From JBGTIS01 sp041745535 (GTDB lineage Bacteria > Bacteroidota > Bacteroidia > Cytophagales > Cyclobacteriaceae): DNA of 27,787 bases. A program made the translations under genes and the position numbers. The notes beneath the pieces were generated by a model. It saw only the letters and a program-made list of their open reading frames with translations, was not told the origin of the DNA and searched no databases. The stretch lies in contig JBGTIS010000303.1 of the NCBI GenBank assembly GCA_041745535.1, positions 1 through 27,787 of the forward strand, given 5' to 3'. This document shows positions 25,452-27,787 of the stretch, one piece after another (the stretch's first letter is position 1; the number at the start of each line of letters is the position of its first letter).

Positions 25452-25841
25452 ATGGAACCATTAGTAATTAACGCGACACAAGCGACTCCCACTGTTAATT
25501 TAGATAATCACCGCGGCGTAATGGAAATAAAAGGAGTATCGTATGAAGAAGACGCGCATGCTTTTTACCGTCCTATTATTCAATGGCTGGACGAGTACAA
25601 AGAAAAACCACTTTCTGATACAGTGTTGAACCTTTACTTCAAATATTTTAATACCGCCTCCTCTAAGGCACTTTATGAAGTCTTTCAACGATTCGCTGAA
25701 ATAAGAAATCAGGGTAACAGCATATTAATAAACTGGTTTTACGATAAAGATGACAATGATATGTGCGATGACATCGCCTATTTCAGTGAATTAGTTGAAA
25801 TACCAATCAATACACAGGAAATTGATCATCCGAATCTCTAA
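25452..25841 (+). CDS. SiaC-family regulatory phosphoprotein (DUF1987)
   Basis: A 129-residue soluble protein of the DUF1987/SiaC family. The diagnostic stretch is LYFKYFNTASSKAL (61-74); T68 sits where P. aeruginosa SiaC carries the phosphorylated threonine. In that system SiaB phosphorylates SiaC, the PP2C phosphatase SiaA removes the phosphate, and unmodified SiaC binds and activates a diguanylate cyclase, steering biofilm growth. FYRPIIQWLDEY and ILINWFYDKDD are other family blocks. No SiaA, SiaB or cyclase gene lies within this window, so the partners must be elsewhere or the protein has another role. The gene is single, with a 240-base gap before it and 148 bases after it. The start is the only ATG before the conserved part that leaves a normal length. 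Confidence 0.88.
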   Translation: MEPLVINATQATPTVNLDNHRGVMEIKGVSYEEDAHAFYRPIIQWLDEYKEKPLSDTVLNLYFKYFNTASSKALYEVFQRFAEIRNQGNSILINWFYDKDDNDMCDDIAYFSELVEIPINTQEIDHPNL

Positions 25842-25912
25842 ATTGTTGATTTTATCAAATTAATTTTTTAGTTGATATTTAACCCCTCTTAATTATTTTC
25901 TAACAATTTTAT

Positions 25913-25929
25913 TTTTTTTAGCTAAAAAA
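25913..25929. repeat. Shared motif copy 2 within a perfect 16-base palindrome
   Basis: TTTTTTAGCTAAAAAA at 25914-25929 is its own reverse complement. Its left part (TTTTTTTAGCTAA from 25913) repeats copy 1 upstream of the SiaC gene. It lies between the SiaC gene and the small anchored protein gene, 60 bases before the latter. With no loop it is a poor terminator; a protein site or chance are the alternatives. Confidence 0.45.
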
Positions 25930-25989
25930 TACTTTTATTTATACAAATATTAACATAACTGCGTTTCTTGTATAATAACTGATTGTTAA

Positions 25990-26361
25990 ATGAAAAAGAT
26001 CGTCTGGGGAGCAGCCTTCATAGGTCTTTGGATACCATTTATTCTCCAAACCAATATGTATCCATTTTTTCGGTTTAGCATGTTTGCTGAACCTGTTAAA
26101 AATTCAATTCAGCAGGAACAATTTTATATTAACAGGAAATTTTTAACGGGTAAGGAAGTAATTTTTATTCCTGAGGTAATCGGTATTAAAAAAAGCAGCC
26201 TGGATAATTTATTGAGAAATTATTATTACCGAAAAGAAGTGTCTGTTTTTATGGAAAAGTTAAAACACGCGCTTCCGGATACAATGGATAAATCCGATCT
26301 GGTTTGGATGAGGGTATTAAATGGCGACACTACCAAGGTTGGCCTTATTACAATTCCATGA
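25990..26361 (+). CDS. Small membrane-anchored protein of unknown function
   Basis: A 123-residue protein. One N-terminal hydrophobic helix (about 4-20, IVWGAAFIGLWIPFIL) is followed by NMYPFFRFSMFAEPV and a soluble, likely periplasmic, domain with strand- and helix-like parts (KEVIFIPEV, SLDNLLRNYYYRKEV, SDLVWMRVL). No family is recognised with certainty. The YPFFRFSMF wording resembles a short motif I recall in small proteins encoded beside HTTM-domain genes, which fits the neighbour. Its stop overlaps the start of the HTTM-like gene by four bases (ATGA), so the two are translated together and probably work together. Confidence 0.8.
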   Translation: MKKIVWGAAFIGLWIPFILQTNMYPFFRFSMFAEPVKNSIQQEQFYINRKFLTGKEVIFIPEVIGIKKSSLDNLLRNYYYRKEVSVFMEKLKHALPDTMDKSDLVWMRVLNGDTTKVGLITIP

Positions 26362-27527
26362 AACGTAAAAAAAAATCCTGGTTTTTATTAAAACTGGCCG
26401 GCGTACTATGGCTTCTGTTCATTGCAGCTTATTTGCTTTATTTTAGAAATCTGGTTGCGGAAGCATATCAAGGAACAGCACCAAATTTTGTGGTAAACTT
26501 TATAGATTGGGTATATCCAAGATTTTCTGTAGAAAAGTACAGGTTTGACCTATCATTTTTTCTCCATAAAGCTGATCAGATTTTACTCAGAATGACTTTT
26601 ATTTTAGTAGCGGGATGGGCCATCAATTATTATTTTATAAAAAATAAACCAGACTTTTGGAACAGGCCATTTAAACGAATTCAGGCTTTTTCCAACTTAA
26701 TATTAATAAAAAGAATTTTTTATATTGGATTGCTGGCTTACACCTGGGACTGGATTTTTGATTTGCTAAGAATTACAAATCTGGCAGAATTTTACAAGCC
26801 GGTGCTGCCTTTCAGAATGCTTCATATCCCATTATTCTCTGCCGATTTTTTTGTTGTTTTATATGCTATCTTTATAATAACCACACTTTGTGTTATATTT
26901 AATTTCAGGGCGGTTTGGTGTGCCTGTTTCAATACCATTTTGTTTGTAATGATGCAGGGGTATTTCTTATCGTTCGAAAAAATTGATCATGGCTATGCCT
27001 CGCTTACCTATGCCACTATTTTGATGCCTTTTTTGGTTTACGAAATCAGAAAAAACGGAGCATTTCAGGACAAAAGTTTGAAATCATGGTCATTACCATT
27101 GATTCAATGTGTTATTGCCCAAATTTACCTTATTGCTGGTTTGGAAAAAGTGTTTACCGGAGGCTGGACCTGGCTGTCACCGGTAACTTTTAGTACTTAT
27201 CTGCGGCTTCATGAAACGTCGCTGGGGTTACTGATAGCGGAAAGTGATTTTCTGTGTGTGGTTCTGCCCTTGGCGGCGTTGGTGTTTCAACTGAGTTTTA
27301 TTTTTATTCTTTTTTTTCCAAAGCAAAAAAAATGGTTTCTTTTGGCCGGCATTTTATTTCATACGAGTACCGTAATACTTTTTAATGTAGGTGGCTATCT
27401 TTCTTCCTGGATATTTGTGTATCTGTTTTTTATCAATTGGGATAGTTTGATTAAACGTATGACTCAGCTATACCTGCCAATCAGTTCTTTTAATTTATCG
27501 GGTAAACCAAAAATTAAGGTTAAGTAA
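26358..27527 (+). CDS. HTTM-domain-like multi-pass membrane protein
   Basis: A 389-residue integral membrane protein with about eight hydrophobic helices, starting with a positively charged MKRKKKSW. The C-terminal half fits the HTTM (horizontally transferred transmembrane) family related to vitamin K-dependent gamma-carboxylase: QIYLIAGLEKVFTGGWTWLS, then a helix pair around FILFFPKQKKW and GILFHTSTVILFN. I see the pattern but cannot prove catalytic residues; no K-x-K motif of true carboxylases was confirmed. The ATG at 26358 overlaps the upstream stop (ATGA) and is preferred over the in-frame ATG at 26304, which would lie inside the previous gene. The last 64 bases overlap the tail of an opposing gene. 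Confidence 0.75.
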   Translation: MKRKKKSWFLLKLAGVLWLLFIAAYLLYFRNLVAEAYQGTAPNFVVNFIDWVYPRFSVEKYRFDLSFFLHKADQILLRMTFILVAGWAINYYFIKNKPDFWNRPFKRIQAFSNLILIKRIFYIGLLAYTWDWIFDLLRITNLAEFYKPVLPFRMLHIPLFSADFFVVLYAIFIITTLCVIFNFRAVWCACFNTILFVMMQGYFLSFEKIDHGYASLTYATILMPFLVYEIRKNGAFQDKSLKSWSLPLIQCVIAQIYLIAGLEKVFTGGWTWLSPVTFSTYLRLHETSLGLLIAESDFLCVVLPLAALVFQLSFIFILFFPKQKKWFLLAGILFHTSTVILFNVGGYLSSWIFVYLFFINWDSLIKRMTQLYLPISSFNLSGKPKIKVK

Positions 27528-27787
27528 ACAAAAAACGGAAGAAAACCTACTTTATACCTGGCCAATGAACCCAAATTCGGCGATGCCAATGCCATGAGCA
27601 CAGCCAGAAAAATTACATAAAAAATTAAGGAATAGGTGAAATAAGGGATGTGTATTTTCTTTTTCCTTTGAAAAATTTTAAATACACTTAAAATTGATAA
27701 AACTAGAAGTATTGCGTTTTCTATAGCAGGAATACCTTGAATAACTGATTGTGCTTCCCATAAAAACGGACGGAAAAGTCCGGCAAT
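27464..27787 (-). CDS. C-terminal part of a multi-pass membrane protein (5' end outside window)
   Basis: An open minus-strand frame runs from the right edge to a TGA at 27464-27466, giving 107 residues. It reads as the tail of a membrane protein: IAGLFRPFLWEAQ, a helix AIENAILLVLSILSVF, a basic loop KIFQRKKKIH, a helix SLIFYVIFLAVLMALA, then SPNLGSLARYKVGFLPFF and a last helix. The SPN..S..RYK..F.PFF pattern is like the end of O-antigen-polymerase or polysaccharide-type membrane proteins in Bacteroidota, but this is only a resemblance. Its last 64 bases overlap the 3' end of the HTTM-like gene on the other strand. Confidence 0.8.
   Translation of the reverse strand: MAGLFRPFLWEAQSVIQGIPAIENAILLVLSILSVFKIFQRKKKIHIPYFTYSLIFYVIFLAVLMALASPNLGSLARYKVGFLPFFVYLTLIFGLPDKLKELIGRYS

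Noticed and set aside
26304..26357. An 18-residue longer start for the HTTM-like protein
   Set aside because: It would lie inside the preceding gene, and the ATGA overlap at 26358 followed by KRKKK is a much more usual arrangement.
1..27787. CRISPR array, tRNA, rRNA, insertion sequence, prophage or defence island
   Set aside because: I found no regularly spaced repeats, no tRNA-like cloverleaf in the gaps, no transposase or integrase and no known defence genes. Most of the genes are housekeeping or signalling.

Overview
The window looks like ordinary chromosomal DNA of a member of the Bacteroidota, most likely Cytophagales or a relative. This rests on gene content: Bacteroidota-type ParC/ParE, a three-domain long IspG, a YjbR protein, and a SiaC-type DUF1987 protein. 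It also rests on at least six upstream regions carrying the Bacteroidota -7 promoter box TAnnTTTG, on the lack of clear Shine-Dalgarno sequences, and on several TTG starts. No rRNA, tRNA, CRISPR array, insertion sequence, prophage or recognisable defence system was seen. Most of the window is core genome, with an accessory-looking membrane-protein group at the right end.

Left part, minus strand (1-8222): the 5' end of an exported protein with a carboxypeptidase-like regulatory domain (cut by the window edge). Reading in the direction of transcription, the rest are miaA, a fused AdoMet decarboxylase-spermidine synthase, parE, a DnaQ-like exonuclease and parC, closed by a hairpin-plus-T-run terminator. 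parE, exonuclease and parC are packed with gaps of 4-27 bases and form one topoisomerase IV transcription unit.

Middle, plus strand (8285-15602): a very large cytoplasmic hybrid histidine kinase with five PAS domains and one GAF, followed with a one-base overlap by a stand-alone receiver. Together they hold all four stations of a His-Asp-His-Asp phosphorelay. Next come a 91-residue conserved-looking protein coupled to a PhnP-like metallo-beta-lactamase hydrolase, and an RqcH/NFACT protein of ribosome quality control. A membrane-anchored esterase runs the other way, then a 409-base AT-rich gap, then a second hybrid kinase (16984-19413).

Right part: a minus-strand run (SDR oxidoreductase, long IspG, a small membrane protein, a YjbR protein, an SGNH hydrolase) meets the second kinase tail to tail with only 5 bases between. 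Divergent from the SDR gene are an MlaE permease and MlaF ATPase (lipid transport, with no MlaD beside them). An orphan SiaC-type phosphoprotein follows, then a two-gene membrane unit ending in an HTTM-like protein. The 3' end of that gene overlaps the tail of an opposing multi-pass membrane protein gene that leaves the window.

The most notable points are the AdoMetDC-spermidine synthase fusion with an altered substrate-site motif, the two-gene phosphorelay, the exonuclease inside the topoisomerase IV operon, the orphan SiaC, and the convergent overlapping membrane genes. I did not find a clearly undescribed system.
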